A stretch of 64,000 nucleotides of DNA, from the NCBI RefSeq assembly GCF_016756495.1, contig NZ_AP023243.1, forward strand, positions 4,716,501 through 4,780,500, read 5' to 3'. Position 1 is the first letter of the stretch. Each line of letters opens with the position of its first letter. This DNA is from Mesorhizobium sp. 113-3-3 (lineage in GTDB: Bacteria; Pseudomonadota; Alphaproteobacteria; Rhizobiales; Rhizobiaceae). The translations under genes and the position numbers were made by a program. The notes below the pieces were generated by a model, which made no database searches, was not told where the DNA came from, and saw only the letters and a program-made list of their open reading frames with translations. This document shows positions 19,529 through 28,493 of the stretch, piece after piece.

Positions 19529-20716
19529 TCAGGAAATGACACCCAGCTCCCTGCCGACCGCAGCGAAAGCCTCGACCGCCCTGTCAATATCGGCGCTGGA
19601 ATGCGCCGCCGACATCTGCGTGCGGATGCGCGCCTGACCCTTCGGCACCACCGGGAAGGAAAAGCCGATGACATAGATGCCGCGCTTCAGCATGCGCGCC
19701 GCCATCTCCTGCGCCAGCGTCGCGTCGCCCAGCATCACCGGAATGATCGGATGGTCGGCGCCGGCCAGCGTGAAGCCGAGCTTACCCATCTGCGACCTGA
19801 ACCGCGCCGCATTGGCATAGAGACGCTCGCGCAGGGCGTCGCCATTGCGGATCAGTTCGAACACCTTGATCGAGGCGCCGGCGATCGCCGGCATCAGCGT
19901 GTTGGAGAAGAGATAGGGCCGCGAGCGCTGGCGCAGCCAGTCGACCACCTGGCTCTTGCCTGAGGTGTAGCCGCCGGAGGCGCCACCGAGTGCCTTGCCC
20001 AGCGTGCCGGTGATGATGTCGACCCTGCCCTCGACGCCGCAATGCTCGGCCGAGCCGCGGCCTTGTCTGCCGACGAAGCCGACCGCATGGCTGTCGTCGA
20101 CCATGACCATGGCATCGTATTTGTCGGCAAGATCGCAGACGCCCTTCAGATTGGCGATGATGCCGTCCATCGAAAACACGCCGTCGGTGGCGATCAGCCG
20201 GAAGCGGCAATCCCTTGCCTCCTTGAGCCGCGCCTCGAGATCTGCCATGTCGTTGTTGGCGTAGCGGAAGCGCTTGGCCTTCGACAGCCTGACACCATCG
20301 ATGATCGAGGCGTGGTTCAGCGCATCCGAGATGATCGCGTCTTCCTCGCCAAGCAGCGTCTCGAACAGGCCACCATTGGCGTCGAAGCAGGAGCCATAGA
20401 GGATGGTGTCTTCCAGGCCAAGGAAGGACGATATCGTCGCTTCGAGCTGTTTGTGTTCTTCCTGCGTGCCGCAGATGAAGCGCACCGACGCCATGCCGTA
20501 GCCGTAGCGATCCAGAGCCTCGGTGGCCGCCTTTCGCAGGTCGGCGCTGTCGGCGAGGCCGAGATAATTGTTGGCGCAGAAGTTCAGCACCTTCTCGCCG
20601 CCGACCACGATCTCAGCCGACTGCATCGAGGAGATCACCCGCTCGGATTTGTACAGGCCGGCCGCTTTGAGCCCGGCAAGCTCGCTGTCGATATGGGAGA
20701 GAAATGCTGCGGTCAT
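19529..20716 (-). CDS. kbl: Glycine C-acetyltransferase (2-amino-3-ketobutyrate CoA ligase)
   Basis: Splits 2-amino-3-ketobutyrate with CoA to glycine and acetyl-CoA. The 395-residue alpha-oxoamine synthase has the PLP lysine region [17 protein letters not shown], the [11 protein letters not shown] motif and the N-terminal [12 protein letters not shown]. With tdh it forms the two-step threonine-to-glycine route. The leader carries a terminator-like hairpin (separate entry). Confidence 0.96.
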   Translation of the reverse strand: MTAAFLSHIDSELAGLKAAGLYKSERVISSMQSAEIVVGGEKVLNFCANNYLGLADSADLRKAATEALDRYGYGMASVRFICGTQEEHKQLEATISSFLGLEDTILYGSCFDANGGLFETLLGEEDAIISDALNHASIIDGVRLSKAKRFRYANNDMADLEARLKEARDCRFRLIATDGVFSMDGIIANLKGVCDLADKYDAMVMVDDSHAVGFVGRQGRGSAEHCGVEGRVDIITGTLGKALGGASGGYTSGKSQVVDWLRQRSRPYLFSNTLMPAIAGASIKVFELIRNGDALRERLYANAARFRSQMGKLGFTLAGADHPIIPVMLGDATLAQEMAARMLKRGIYVIGFSFPVVPKGQARIRTQMSAAHSSADIDRAVEAFAAVGRELGVIS

Positions 20717-20761
20717 GATCAGGCCTCGTTTGACGTGGGCAGACTGTCGTCCCGCCCGCGC

Positions 20762-20789
20762 AAAAAATCCATCGCAAAAGCGACCGGAT
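20762..20789 (-). promoter_or_regulatory. Terminator-like hairpin in the kbl leader (possible attenuator)
   Basis: On the minus strand ATCC-GG-TCGC-TTTT-GCGA-T-GGAT forms a two-part stem followed directly by six T. It ends 46 bases before the kbl start. No leftward gene ends upstream, so it would lie inside the kbl leader if transcription begins farther up. It could otherwise end stray transcripts. Confidence 0.4.
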
Positions 20790-21023
20790 GGGGTGGCCTG
20801 GCAGCATCAGATTAGACGCACGGCGTCGCCCAATCGACCATTCGAGAACGCTCGGGAGAACGAATAGTCAAATGCAGGGCGGCGGCGAAAGGAGCCGATA
20901 ACCATTTCGTGATCTTTCCGCGCCCGCCCCTTGCCGGCCGGCTGTCGATTTCCAGTCCTGTTAACGTTTGCGGGTCAATGATGCTCATACAGGAATCCGT
21001 TGGCGAGAGGGCCGCCCCCGAAC

Positions 21024-23093
21024 ATGTCGCAGCAGCCGGTGCAAACCGTTTCAGGCAAGCTCATATTGCTGATCAAGGCCGGCTACTGGCTGGCGCTGCT
21101 GATCATTGCAACCATGGTGGCGGCGTCCTTCGTCCTGCTGCAGCAGACGATGGCCACGCAGCAGCACAACAACACCTTGCTCGACATTGTCGGCACGCAG
21201 AAGACCTTGTCGCAGCGCATCGTCTTCCTGGCCAGTGCAACGGGAGCGGCCTCGCGTGACAAGCAACCAGCGCTGGTCAGCGCGCTGAAGCAGGCCACAG
21301 CTGAGTTCGAGACCAACTACGATCTGCTGCTCAAGCAGACCGGCGCGGATCCGCAATCTCCGGCCAAGCTCGATCCGAAGTCGATCGAGAGCGTGCTTTT
21401 CGCCAAACCCTTCCATCTCGACTACTTCTCGGTCGGGCTGATCGCCAATGGCGACCGTCTGATCTCGGCCCTTGAATCGCAACTCAATCTCGGCAATGAC
21501 GGCTACAAGGGCGGCGCCGAACGCGTCAATCTAGATGCCTCGGTCGCCAACGCCACCTTGTCGGGCTATGCCGCGCTCGGACAGCGCATCAGTGCCGATG
21601 CCGACGAGCGCTCCGAAAAGCTGCTCACACTCCACCGCACGCTGTTCTACGCCACCCTCGGCGTCATCCTGCTGGTGGCGCTGTTCATCTTCAGGCCGAT
21701 GTCCAACGCGATCCTGCGCAAGACGCGTGAACTGGTCGATGCGCGCAATTCGATGGCCTTCATCGCGGTTCATGACGGCCTGACCGGGCTGCACAACCGC
21801 ACCTTCCTGACCGATCATTTCGACACGCTGATCAAGGGCGCGCATCGCCGGCGCGAACGGCTGGCTGTCGTCCAGCTCGACCTCGACCGCTTCAAGCAGA
21901 TCAACGACACACTCGGCCACGCCGCCGGCGACTACGTCCTGGTCGTCACCGCCCAGCGCATGCGCGACTCCTGCCGGGCGTCGGATCTGTGCGCGCGGCT
22001 CGGCGGCGACGAGTTCGTGATGATCCTCAACGGAGCGGGCAGCACCGAAGACATCAACATGCTTGCGCGACGTATTTTGGCGCACATCAACGAGCCGATC
22101 GTCTTCCAGGGCACCACCATTCTTCCGGGCGCCAGCGGCGGCATAGCCGTCTATCCGATCGACGCCGACAATGCGCAGGACCTGCTCGTCCATGCTGATC
22201 TGGCGCTCTATTCCGCCAAGAAAATGGGCGGCGGCAACTTCTCGTTCTTCTCGGAGGAATTGCGCCGCGAGCTCGACTACCGCAAGCAGCTCGAACACGA
22301 CATCAAGGTCGCCATCTCCGAGCGGGCATTCCAGGTTTATTTCCAGCCGCAGGTCTCCTTGACCGACGGCACGATCAGCGGCATCGAAGCCCTGGTGCGA
22401 TGGAACCATCACGAGCGCGGCATGATCTCGCCGGGCGAATTCATTCCGGTCGCCGAGAAATGCGGATTCATGCCGGAGATCGGCCGTATCGTGATCAGCA
22501 AGGCGATCAACGAAGCCGCCGAATGGAACCGCGCCGGGATTGCCTTCGGGCGGCTTGCAGTCAATGTCTCGGGCACCGAATTGCGCGAGCATGATTTCGA
22601 TGCGTTCCTGTTCGAGACGCTGGAAAAGGCCGGGCTGCCGCCGCAGAAACTGTCGCTGGAAATCGTCGAATCCGTCATTCTCGACGATGAGAAGACCGGC
22701 ATCGCCGCGAAGCTGCGCCACATCCGGGCCGCCGGCGTGCATCTGGAACTCGATGATTTCGGCACCGGCTATGCATCGCTCAGCCACGTCAATCCCAATG
22801 AGATCGACCGGCTCAAGATCGACCGCCGCTTCGTCCAAAACATCCATGAGAATGGCGACAACTCGAAGATCGTACGCGCCATCACCGAGCTGGCCCGCGG
22901 CCTCGGCATCTCCATCGTCGCCGAGGGTGCTGAAACCGAGGCCGAACTCGACTCGCTGATGGCGATCGGCTGCGACCAGGTGCAGGGCTATTCCATCGCC
23001 TTCCCGATGCCGCAGGACAAGGCGCTGGAATGGCTGACCGCCCGCATGCCGAAGAAGGCCAAACTGCGGGTCCTGCAGGGCAGCCTGGCGTAG
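21024..23093 (+). CDS. GGDEF-EAL protein with PilJ-like periplasmic sensor
   Basis: A membrane protein for cyclic di-GMP turnover, about 689 residues. Membrane segments lie near residues 12-38 and 200-222. Between them is a periplasmic helical sensor with QKTLSQRIVFLAS, resembling the PilJ-type N-terminal domain. The GGDEF motif (327-331) is intact, with an RxxD inhibitory site five residues before it (RASD, 318-321), so it should be a feedback-regulated diguanylate cyclase. The EAL domain is also intact (EAL near 455, DDFGTGYASLSH, KIDRRFVQNI). An in-frame TTG at 21000, eight bases after an AGGA, is an alternative start adding eight residues. Confidence 0.92.
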   Translation: MSQQPVQTVSGKLILLIKAGYWLALLIIATMVAASFVLLQQTMATQQHNNTLLDIVGTQKTLSQRIVFLASATGAASRDKQPALVSALKQATAEFETNYDLLLKQTGADPQSPAKLDPKSIESVLFAKPFHLDYFSVGLIANGDRLISALESQLNLGNDGYKGGAERVNLDASVANATLSGYAALGQRISADADERSEKLLTLHRTLFYATLGVILLVALFIFRPMSNAILRKTRELVDARNSMAFIAVHDGLTGLHNRTFLTDHFDTLIKGAHRRRERLAVVQLDLDRFKQINDTLGHAAGDYVLVVTAQRMRDSCRASDLCARLGGDEFVMILNGAGSTEDINMLARRILAHINEPIVFQGTTILPGASGGIAVYPIDADNAQDLLVHADLALYSAKKMGGGNFSFFSEELRRELDYRKQLEHDIKVAISERAFQVYFQPQVSLTDGTISGIEALVRWNHHERGMISPGEFIPVAEKCGFMPEIGRIVISKAINEAAEWNRAGIAFGRLAVNVSGTELREHDFDAFLFETLEKAGLPPQKLSLEIVESVILDDEKTGIAAKLRHIRAAGVHLELDDFGTGYASLSHVNPNEIDRLKIDRRFVQNIHENGDNSKIVRAITELARGLGISIVAEGAETEAELDSLMAIGCDQVQGYSIAFPMPQDKALEWLTARMPKKAKLRVLQGSLA

Positions 23094-23160
23094 CGGACCG
23101 GCTTGACAACCAGCCGCCGAAATGGCGGCCTGTCGCGACAACAACCGGATCGTTCAGCTG

Positions 23161-23901
23161 ATGACATTCTTTCGGTTTGTCCTGGCGGCCATGCTGATGT
23201 CCGCGTGGCCGGCCCACGCGGCGGATCGCACCATCTATCTCACCTTCGACGATGGCCCGCTGAACGGCACCAGCAACATCCTCGACGTGCTGGAGGCGGA
23301 GCAGGTTCCGGCGACGCTGTTCATGGTCGGCATGCATGCCGAGGCCAGTGCGTCCAACAAGGCGCTGGTGCGGCGCGCCAAGGCCATGCCGCTGGTGACG
23401 ATCGGCAACCACAGCTTCAGCCACGCCTATAATCACTACCGGCACTTTTACGGTGACACGGAAGGTGTGGTTGCCGACATGCTCAAGGCGAATGCCGTGC
23501 TGGGCCTGAAGCCCGCGGTGCATGCGCGGCTGCCGGGGCGCGATGTGTTCCGGCTGCCTTCAATGTCGAAGGACGACAATTCGCTCGGACCCGCGCAAGC
23601 CGGACGCGAGGACCCCGATTACGAATTCGTCGCCGCTTCCGGCTTCTATCTCTATGGCTGGGATCACGAATGGGTGCACAAGGACAACGGCGAGCCGGTA
23701 CAAAGCGTCGATCATCTGGTCAGCGAGATCGATCATTTGTTCGGCTATGGCCACTTCGCCAAACCGGGCAGGCTGATCCTCCTGATGCATGACGAGATGT
23801 TTCAGGACGGGTTCGACGGCAAGACGAGACTCACCGACCTGATCGCGGCCCTGAAGCTGCGCCATTACGCCTTTGGAACGATCCCGAACTACGATAACTG
23901 A
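23161..23901 (+). CDS. Secreted polysaccharide deacetylase-like protein
   Basis: A 246-residue NodB-homology (CE4) protein. The Met at 23161 opens a signal peptide MTFFRFVLAAMLMSAWPAHA, cut before ADRTIYL. The catalytic metal motif TFDDGP and the second motif NHSFSH are present, and a late LLMHDEMF supplies the usual His. The arrangement suggests an active N- or O-deacetylase on a periplasmic or surface glycan. The gene follows the cyclic di-GMP gene after 67 bases on the same strand, so a link to exopolysaccharide control is possible but unproven. Confidence 0.88.
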   Translation: MTFFRFVLAAMLMSAWPAHAADRTIYLTFDDGPLNGTSNILDVLEAEQVPATLFMVGMHAEASASNKALVRRAKAMPLVTIGNHSFSHAYNHYRHFYGDTEGVVADMLKANAVLGLKPAVHARLPGRDVFRLPSMSKDDNSLGPAQAGREDPDYEFVAASGFYLYGWDHEWVHKDNGEPVQSVDHLVSEIDHLFGYGHFAKPGRLILLMHDEMFQDGFDGKTRLTDLIAALKLRHYAFGTIPNYDN

Positions 23902-23919
23902 GCCAAAAGTCCCGTCTTC

Positions 23920-24348
23920 CTAGCTTTCGACATTGTCCCGCAACGCCGCCAGCACCTGCGCAAACTCCGCCAGGCGCTCGTCGGGCAGCCCCGTGCGAAG
24001 CCGCTTGTCGAAGGCAAGCGCGGCTTGCCGTAATTTTTCGAACAGCGCTTCTCCCGCTTCCGTCAATTCGACCAGATGAACCCTTCGGTTGACGGGATCG
24101 CGGCGGCGCGTCAGCAGGCCCTGCGCTTCCATCGCATTGAGGTGATGGGTCAGCGTCGCGCCCTGGATACCGATCATGCCGGCGAGTTCGCGCTGATTGG
24201 CGAGTTCGCTCGACTTGACCGACAGCAGCGTGAGCCAGACCGGCAAGGTCCCGCCCGCTTCGACCAAAGCAGCGTCGAAGGCCTGCGCAACGAGCTTGGC
24301 GGTGCGGCCGAGATTCATGCCGACCGGCGGGCGTTCAAAAGGCGTCAT
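23920..24348 (-). CDS. MarR family regulator
   Basis: A 142-residue winged-helix protein. The recognition helix region is LAGMIGIQGATLTHHLNAME and the wing is RRRDPVNRRVHLVELTEAG. It is divergent from the small membrane protein gene. The gap holds two overlapping palindromes of the kind MarR dimers bind, so autoregulation and control of the membrane protein are likely. Confidence 0.9.
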   Translation of the reverse strand: MTPFERPPVGMNLGRTAKLVAQAFDAALVEAGGTLPVWLTLLSVKSSELANQRELAGMIGIQGATLTHHLNAMEAQGLLTRRRDPVNRRVHLVELTEAGEALFEKLRQAALAFDKRLRTGLPDERLAEFAQVLAALRDNVES

Positions 24349-24402
24349 TGCTGGACACTAGACGGTGTTCTTCCCAGATGGAACTGGCTCTCGCTTTATA
24401 CA

Positions 24403-24430
24403 TTGACATCTAACAGTTAGATATCTAACT
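24403..24430. promoter_or_regulatory. Overlapping MarR-type palindromes with a TTGACA -35 box
   Basis: AGTTAGATATCTAACT (24415-24430) is a perfect 16-bp palindrome. It overlaps CTAACAGTTAG (24410-24420), a second inverted repeat with one central base. A consensus -35 box TTGACA lies at 24403-24408. The arrangement would let a MarR dimer or two dimers occlude the promoter of the rightward gene. Confidence 0.75.
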
Positions 24431-24465
24431 ATTGGCACACCAGCAGGCGAGAGAGGAGAGCCGTG

Positions 24466-24873
24466 ATGCAATACGTCTACATCGTCGTTATCGGGCTTCA
24501 CGTCATGGCAGGCGTGTTCTGGGCCGGCACCACCGTCACGCTTGCCCGCGATCCCGAGATCAAGGCGGAACGCTTCATCCAGCCGCAGATGGGCGCGGCC
24601 GGCATGGTTTTCCTGACCGGCGCGCTGCTGTGGTATTTCTTCCATGGCGCCTATTTCGGCTCGATGGAAATGGTGCTTGCACTCGGCATATTGGCGGCTT
24701 TCGCTGCCGCCGGCGTGCTCGGCGCCATGGTCAGGGCGCCGAGCCGGCGGCTCGCCGGCGCCAATGCGGAAATCGAAACGCAACTGCGCGCCAGAATGGC
24801 CATGGGCGAACGCATCGCCGCGCGGCTGCTGGCGCTCACGGTGCTGTGCATGGCGATCGCCAGGATGGTCTGA
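24466..24873 (+). CDS. Four-helix integral membrane protein (unknown function)
   Basis: A 135-residue protein with four hydrophobic segments (about residues 2-22, 43-62, 66-88 and 115-134). A pattern of early His and Trp (IGLHVMAGVFWAGTT) and HGAYFG is reminiscent of CopD/DUF2269-like membrane proteins, some of which bind heme or metals. I chose ATG at 24466 (GAGAGGAGAG upstream); GTG three bases earlier is possible. It is controlled by the adjacent MarR gene by inference. Substrate and role are unknown. Confidence 0.75.
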   Translation: MQYVYIVVIGLHVMAGVFWAGTTVTLARDPEIKAERFIQPQMGAAGMVFLTGALLWYFFHGAYFGSMEMVLALGILAAFAAAGVLGAMVRAPSRRLAGANAEIETQLRARMAMGERIAARLLALTVLCMAIARMV

Positions 24874-25032
24874 GCACCGTCCGCACCGCAAAGCCCAGAG
24901 ATCGCATGTTGCCCGGCGACGAGCCAGTGACGTGCGGGCGCGCGGCCAGGCCGGCATGCATGGGCTCTCGTATGCAGGTCCGACCGCGCGCCACCAACGC
25001 CGACAATTGCGCCGGCCTGAGCGGGCCGTGCA

Positions 25033-27078
25033 TCAGATCCGCAAGCCGAACCTGATCCCGTCATAGATGGCGGCGTGAATGTTGCGCGAGGCGACCGCAT
25101 CGCCGATACGCAACAGCACGAAGCCCGCTGCGGGGTTGCGTGCCGGGAAAATGTCGCCACCGCCGACCAGGCGTTCGTAGTCGATCGCGCCGTGGTTCTT
25201 CGAAAGCGGCTTCAGGCTGAGATAGAGATCATCGAGCGGCGCCGTGCCATGCTCGACCACCACCTGGTCGACCCGGCGTTCCCCACGCCAGCCGTCGGCA
25301 AAGTCCGAGGCGAGTTCGGCGACCAGTTGATTGCCTTCGCGCCGCACCGAGCGCAGGCGCGTGTTGATGGTGATGGTGACGCCCTTTTCCTGGAAGGCGC
25401 GCATATAGGGCACGTGGTTCATGCCGCCCATTTCGGGTGCGAAGAACCGTTCCGGCGAAACCAGTTCCAGCCTCGCACCGCTGTTGGCGATCAGTTCGGC
25501 CGCCCCCATGCCTTGATGGCCGCCATTGTCGTCAAAGAGCAGCACGTTCTCGGCAGGCTTGACGCTGCCGGCCATGATGTCCCAGCTCGACGTGACGAGA
25601 TTGTCGCCGGCCGTCAGCGGCGGATTCTGCGGCAGGCCACCGGTGGCGATGACCACCACATCGGGCGCCAGCGCCAGAACATCGTCCTTTTCCGCCCAGG
25701 TGTCGTAGCGGATCTCGACGCCGAGCCGGTCGAGTTCGGCCAGCCGCCAGTCGATGATGCCGATCAGCTCCTTGCGGCGCGGATTCTGCGTTGCCAGACG
25801 CACCTGGCCACCCGCTTGCGAGGATGCCTCCAGGACGGTCACCTGATGGCCGCGCTCGGCCGCGACGCGCGCCGCCTCCAGTCCGCCGGCGCCGGCGCCG
25901 ACGACAACGACCTTCCGCTTCGGCCCTTCGGTCTTGACGATGATGTGCGGAATCTCGGCCTCACGGCCGGTCGCCGCATTGTGGACGCAGAGCGCCTCAC
26001 CACCTTCATAGATGCGGTCGAGACAATAGGTGGCGCCGACACAGGGACGGATCTCGTGTTCGCGGCCTTCCATCACCTTCCTGATGATGTGCGGATCGGC
26101 GATATGCGCGCGCGTCATGCCGACCATGTCGAGCTTGCCGGTGGCGATCGCATGGCGCGCGGTGGCGACATCGGAGATGCGCGCCGCATGAAAGGTCGGG
26201 AACTTCGTCGCCGCCCTCACCTCGCCGGCGAAATCGAGATGCGGCGAAGACCGCATGCCGGTCACCGGAATGACCTTGGTCAATGCCGCGTCGCTCTCGA
26301 TCGAACCGCGGATGATGTTGAGGAAGTCAACCTTGCCGGAGCCAGCCAGCCGCCTGGCGATCTCGACGCCCTCCTCCTTCGACAGGCCTTTCTCGAAGTC
26401 CTCGTCGGCGACCATGCGGATGCCGACGACGAACTTTTCGCCGACCGCCGCGCGCACGGCATCGAGCACCATGTTGGTGAAGCGCAGGCGATTGTCGAGC
26501 GAGCCGCCATACTCGTCGTCGCGATGATTGGTGGCCGGCGACCAGAAACCATCCATCAAATGGCCGTAAGCCTCGAACTCGATGCCGTCGAGGCCGGCGG
26601 CCTGACAGCGCTGGGCCGCCGACGCATAGTCGGCGACGATGCGTTCGATGTCCCAGTCCTCGATGATCTTCGGGAACGCGCGGTGCGCCGGCTCGCGCAC
26701 CGGCGAGGCCGACAGCACCGGCAGCCAGTCGGCCTTGTTCCAGCCGGTTCGGCGGCCAAGATGGGTGATCTGGATCATCACCTTGCAATCGTGCTCGTGG
26801 CAGGCCTCAGCGAGTTCAGCCAGCCACGGCACGATGCGGTCGTCATAGACATGCAGATTGCCGAAGGCCGCGGGACTGTCGCGCGAAACGATGGCTGAGC
26901 CGGCGGTCATGGTCAGCGCCATGCCACCCCTGGCCTTCTCGGCATGGTAGAGCCGGTAGCGCTGCTTCGGCATGCCGTCCTCCGAGTAGGCCGGCTCGTG
27001 GCTGGTCGACATCACCCGGTTCTTCAGCGTCAGATGTTTGAGCTGGTAGGGCTGGAGAAGCGGGTCGTTGCTGGTCAT
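25033..27078 (-). CDS. Old-yellow-enzyme/FAD fusion oxidoreductase, N-methyl demethylase type
   Basis: A 681-residue flavoprotein with an N-terminal old yellow enzyme TIM barrel (residues 1-370), a Cys cluster region (RPCVGATYCLDRIYEGGEALC) that usually ligates a 4Fe-4S cluster, and a C-terminal FAD/NAD half (VVVGAGAGGLEAARVAAERG). The architecture matches 2,4-dienoyl-CoA reductase and trimethylamine/dimethylglycine dehydrogenase relatives. Rhizobial homologues act on N-methylated prolines or dimethylglycine. The start has AGGAAG upstream. It stands alone here, though an MttB-family methyltransferase lies 5 kb to the right. Confidence 0.85.
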   Translation of the reverse strand: MTSNDPLLQPYQLKHLTLKNRVMSTSHEPAYSEDGMPKQRYRLYHAEKARGGMALTMTAGSAIVSRDSPAAFGNLHVYDDRIVPWLAELAEACHEHDCKVMIQITHLGRRTGWNKADWLPVLSASPVREPAHRAFPKIIEDWDIERIVADYASAAQRCQAAGLDGIEFEAYGHLMDGFWSPATNHRDDEYGGSLDNRLRFTNMVLDAVRAAVGEKFVVGIRMVADEDFEKGLSKEEGVEIARRLAGSGKVDFLNIIRGSIESDAALTKVIPVTGMRSSPHLDFAGEVRAATKFPTFHAARISDVATARHAIATGKLDMVGMTRAHIADPHIIRKVMEGREHEIRPCVGATYCLDRIYEGGEALCVHNAATGREAEIPHIIVKTEGPKRKVVVVGAGAGGLEAARVAAERGHQVTVLEASSQAGGQVRLATQNPRRKELIGIIDWRLAELDRLGVEIRYDTWAEKDDVLALAPDVVVIATGGLPQNPPLTAGDNLVTSSWDIMAGSVKPAENVLLFDDNGGHQGMGAAELIANSGARLELVSPERFFAPEMGGMNHVPYMRAFQEKGVTITINTRLRSVRREGNQLVAELASDFADGWRGERRVDQVVVEHGTAPLDDLYLSLKPLSKNHGAIDYERLVGGGDIFPARNPAAGFVLLRIGDAVASRNIHAAIYDGIRFGLRI

Positions 27079-27215
27079 CGTCTTCCTGCGGTTTCAAATT
27101 GCGCTGAGCAGCAGGTGCTGCCCCAGTTCTTATTCAGGCATCGGATTCGGCCGAAAACCGCTGCACACTTGTCGATCCGATGCTAATGAGCGGCAAATTC
27201 GAAGGAACCCCGCCC

Positions 27216-27677
27216 ATGATCGACACCAAAACCCTTACCCAGCTCGGCGCGCACGTCGAGACGCCACAGAGCCCCGAAGCAGCGGTCCTGGAAACCGTGC
27301 CTTTTGCGCGCGGCGACGGCCCGCCGGCGATCGTTCGCTTCACCTGCCCGGAATTCACCTCGCTGTGCCCAGTGACCGGCCAGCCGGATTTCGCCCATAT
27401 CGTCATCGACTACGCACCCGATGCGGCTTTGGTGGAATCAAAGTCGCTGAAGCTGTTCATGACCTCGTTTCGCAACCACGGCGCCTTCCATGAGGATTGT
27501 ACCGTCATGATCGGCCGCCGCATCGTGGCAGCAACCAAGCCGCTGTGGTTGCGCATAGGCGGCTATTGGTATCCGCGCGGCGGCATTCCGATCGACGTGT
27601 TCTGGCAGACCGGCGCACCACCTGAAGGCGCCTGGTTGCCCGACACCGGTGTCGCGCCCTATCGCGGGCGCGGCTGA
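27216..27677 (+). CDS. queF: NADPH-dependent 7-cyano-7-deazaguanine reductase QueF
   Basis: Reduces preQ0 to preQ1 in queuosine biosynthesis. The 153-residue, single-domain (YkvM-type) protein has the nucleophile Cys51 in [11 protein letters not shown], the ESKSLKLF motif and the conserved FHEDC. The Met at 27216 has AAGGA ten bases upstream; in-frame Met codons at 27180 and 27186 would add up to 12 residues. No other queuosine gene is nearby. Confidence 0.95.
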   Translation: MIDTKTLTQLGAHVETPQSPEAAVLETVPFARGDGPPAIVRFTCPEFTSLCPVTGQPDFAHIVIDYAPDAALVESKSLKLFMTSFRNHGAFHEDCTVMIGRRIVAATKPLWLRIGGYWYPRGGIPIDVFWQTGAPPEGAWLPDTGVAPYRGRG

Positions 27678-27685
27678 GCCGCCCC

Positions 27686-28309
27686 TCATTCGCACTGATA
27701 TTGGCTGAGCGCCCACTCGCCGGTCACCGACAGCAGGTCGGATATCTTCCAGTCGCCGTCGACCTTCTTGAGCTTCCATTCAAGACGGTGCGGGTTCCCG
27801 GCGACGACGAAGGCGACGATGACCTTGGCCTGGTCGCCATTGATCGCTTCGAGCGTTTTCAGGCTCTTGCCGATCTCGTCCTTGTCATAGTCGGCATTGT
27901 CCAGCGCCATGTTGGGGTCGAGGCACTCGCCCTGTCCGGATTTGCGCAAGGCGTCGCTCTTGTCGAGCACGGTTTTCGCCGGATCGATAAAATGGCTCCG
28001 CTGCGCTGGATCGATCTCCAGGCCAAGCTGATCGTAGAACGGCCGCACCACCGCCGTTGGTGATCCTGGCTGGATGGGTGCGGCAGGTTCGCTGGGCGGC
28101 CATGCAACCGGCGGCGTTGCCGGCTCCCCCGCACCGCCCGGCGTATTGGCGGGCGGCGCCCCGCTGTCTGCAGGAGCGCTGGCCGAGGGCGCGCCTTCGG
28201 CCGGAGCGTTCGCCGGCGGGGCGCCAAACAACCCCTGCGCCGCCGCGCCGCTCATACCCCACGCCAGTATGAAAGAAACCGACAATGCCAGAACACAGGA
28301 ACGGGCCAT
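27686..28309 (-). CDS. Secreted DUF3828-like protein with Pro/Ala-rich linker
   Basis: A 207-residue predicted exported protein: signal peptide MARSCVLALSVSFILAWGMS, cut near GAAAQ, then a Pro/Ala/Gly-rich linker of about 60 residues, then a C-terminal domain of about 120 residues. That domain ends WKISDLLSVTGEWALSQYQC, closely parallel to the protein encoded at 29757-30236. DUF3828-like domains have no known function. A longer start at 28336 is possible. It lies downstream of the beta-helix gene on the same strand, after a strong terminator hairpin. Confidence 0.75.
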   Translation of the reverse strand: MARSCVLALSVSFILAWGMSGAAAQGLFGAPPANAPAEGAPSASAPADSGAPPANTPGGAGEPATPPVAWPPSEPAAPIQPGSPTAVVRPFYDQLGLEIDPAQRSHFIDPAKTVLDKSDALRKSGQGECLDPNMALDNADYDKDEIGKSLKTLEAINGDQAKVIVAFVVAGNPHRLEWKLKKVDGDWKISDLLSVTGEWALSQYQCE

Positions 28310-28448
28310 AACGTCACCAAGGCTTTGGCCAGTCATGCTTTCGATTGGCATGCATTCGATTGGCCGGACATCCAGCCACGCAACCTTCGGGCCTGGTCCA
28401 GAACCATGCAGAGTTTGTTGGCGTAGACAAGGCCACGCCATTCAAATT

Positions 28449-28484
28449 GCTTGCCTGGCGCGATCGATATCGCGCCAGGCAAGC
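28449..28484. terminator. Strong hairpin terminator after the beta-helix gene
   Basis: A perfect 16-bp stem with a 4-nt CGAT loop starts ten bases past the leftward beta-helix stop. On the minus strand it is followed by AATTTGAAT. It is one of the longest perfect hairpins in the window and separates the beta-helix gene from the downstream DUF3828-like gene. Confidence 0.7.
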
Positions 28485-28493
28485 CACGTCAGG

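Noticed and set aside
20821..20920. Glycine-riboswitch-like bases (GGGAGAA ... GGAGCCGATAACC) between kbl and the GGDEF-EAL gene
   Set aside because: The conserved CUCUCAGG-type 3' part of the glycine aptamer is absent on both strands, so I do not call a riboswitch.
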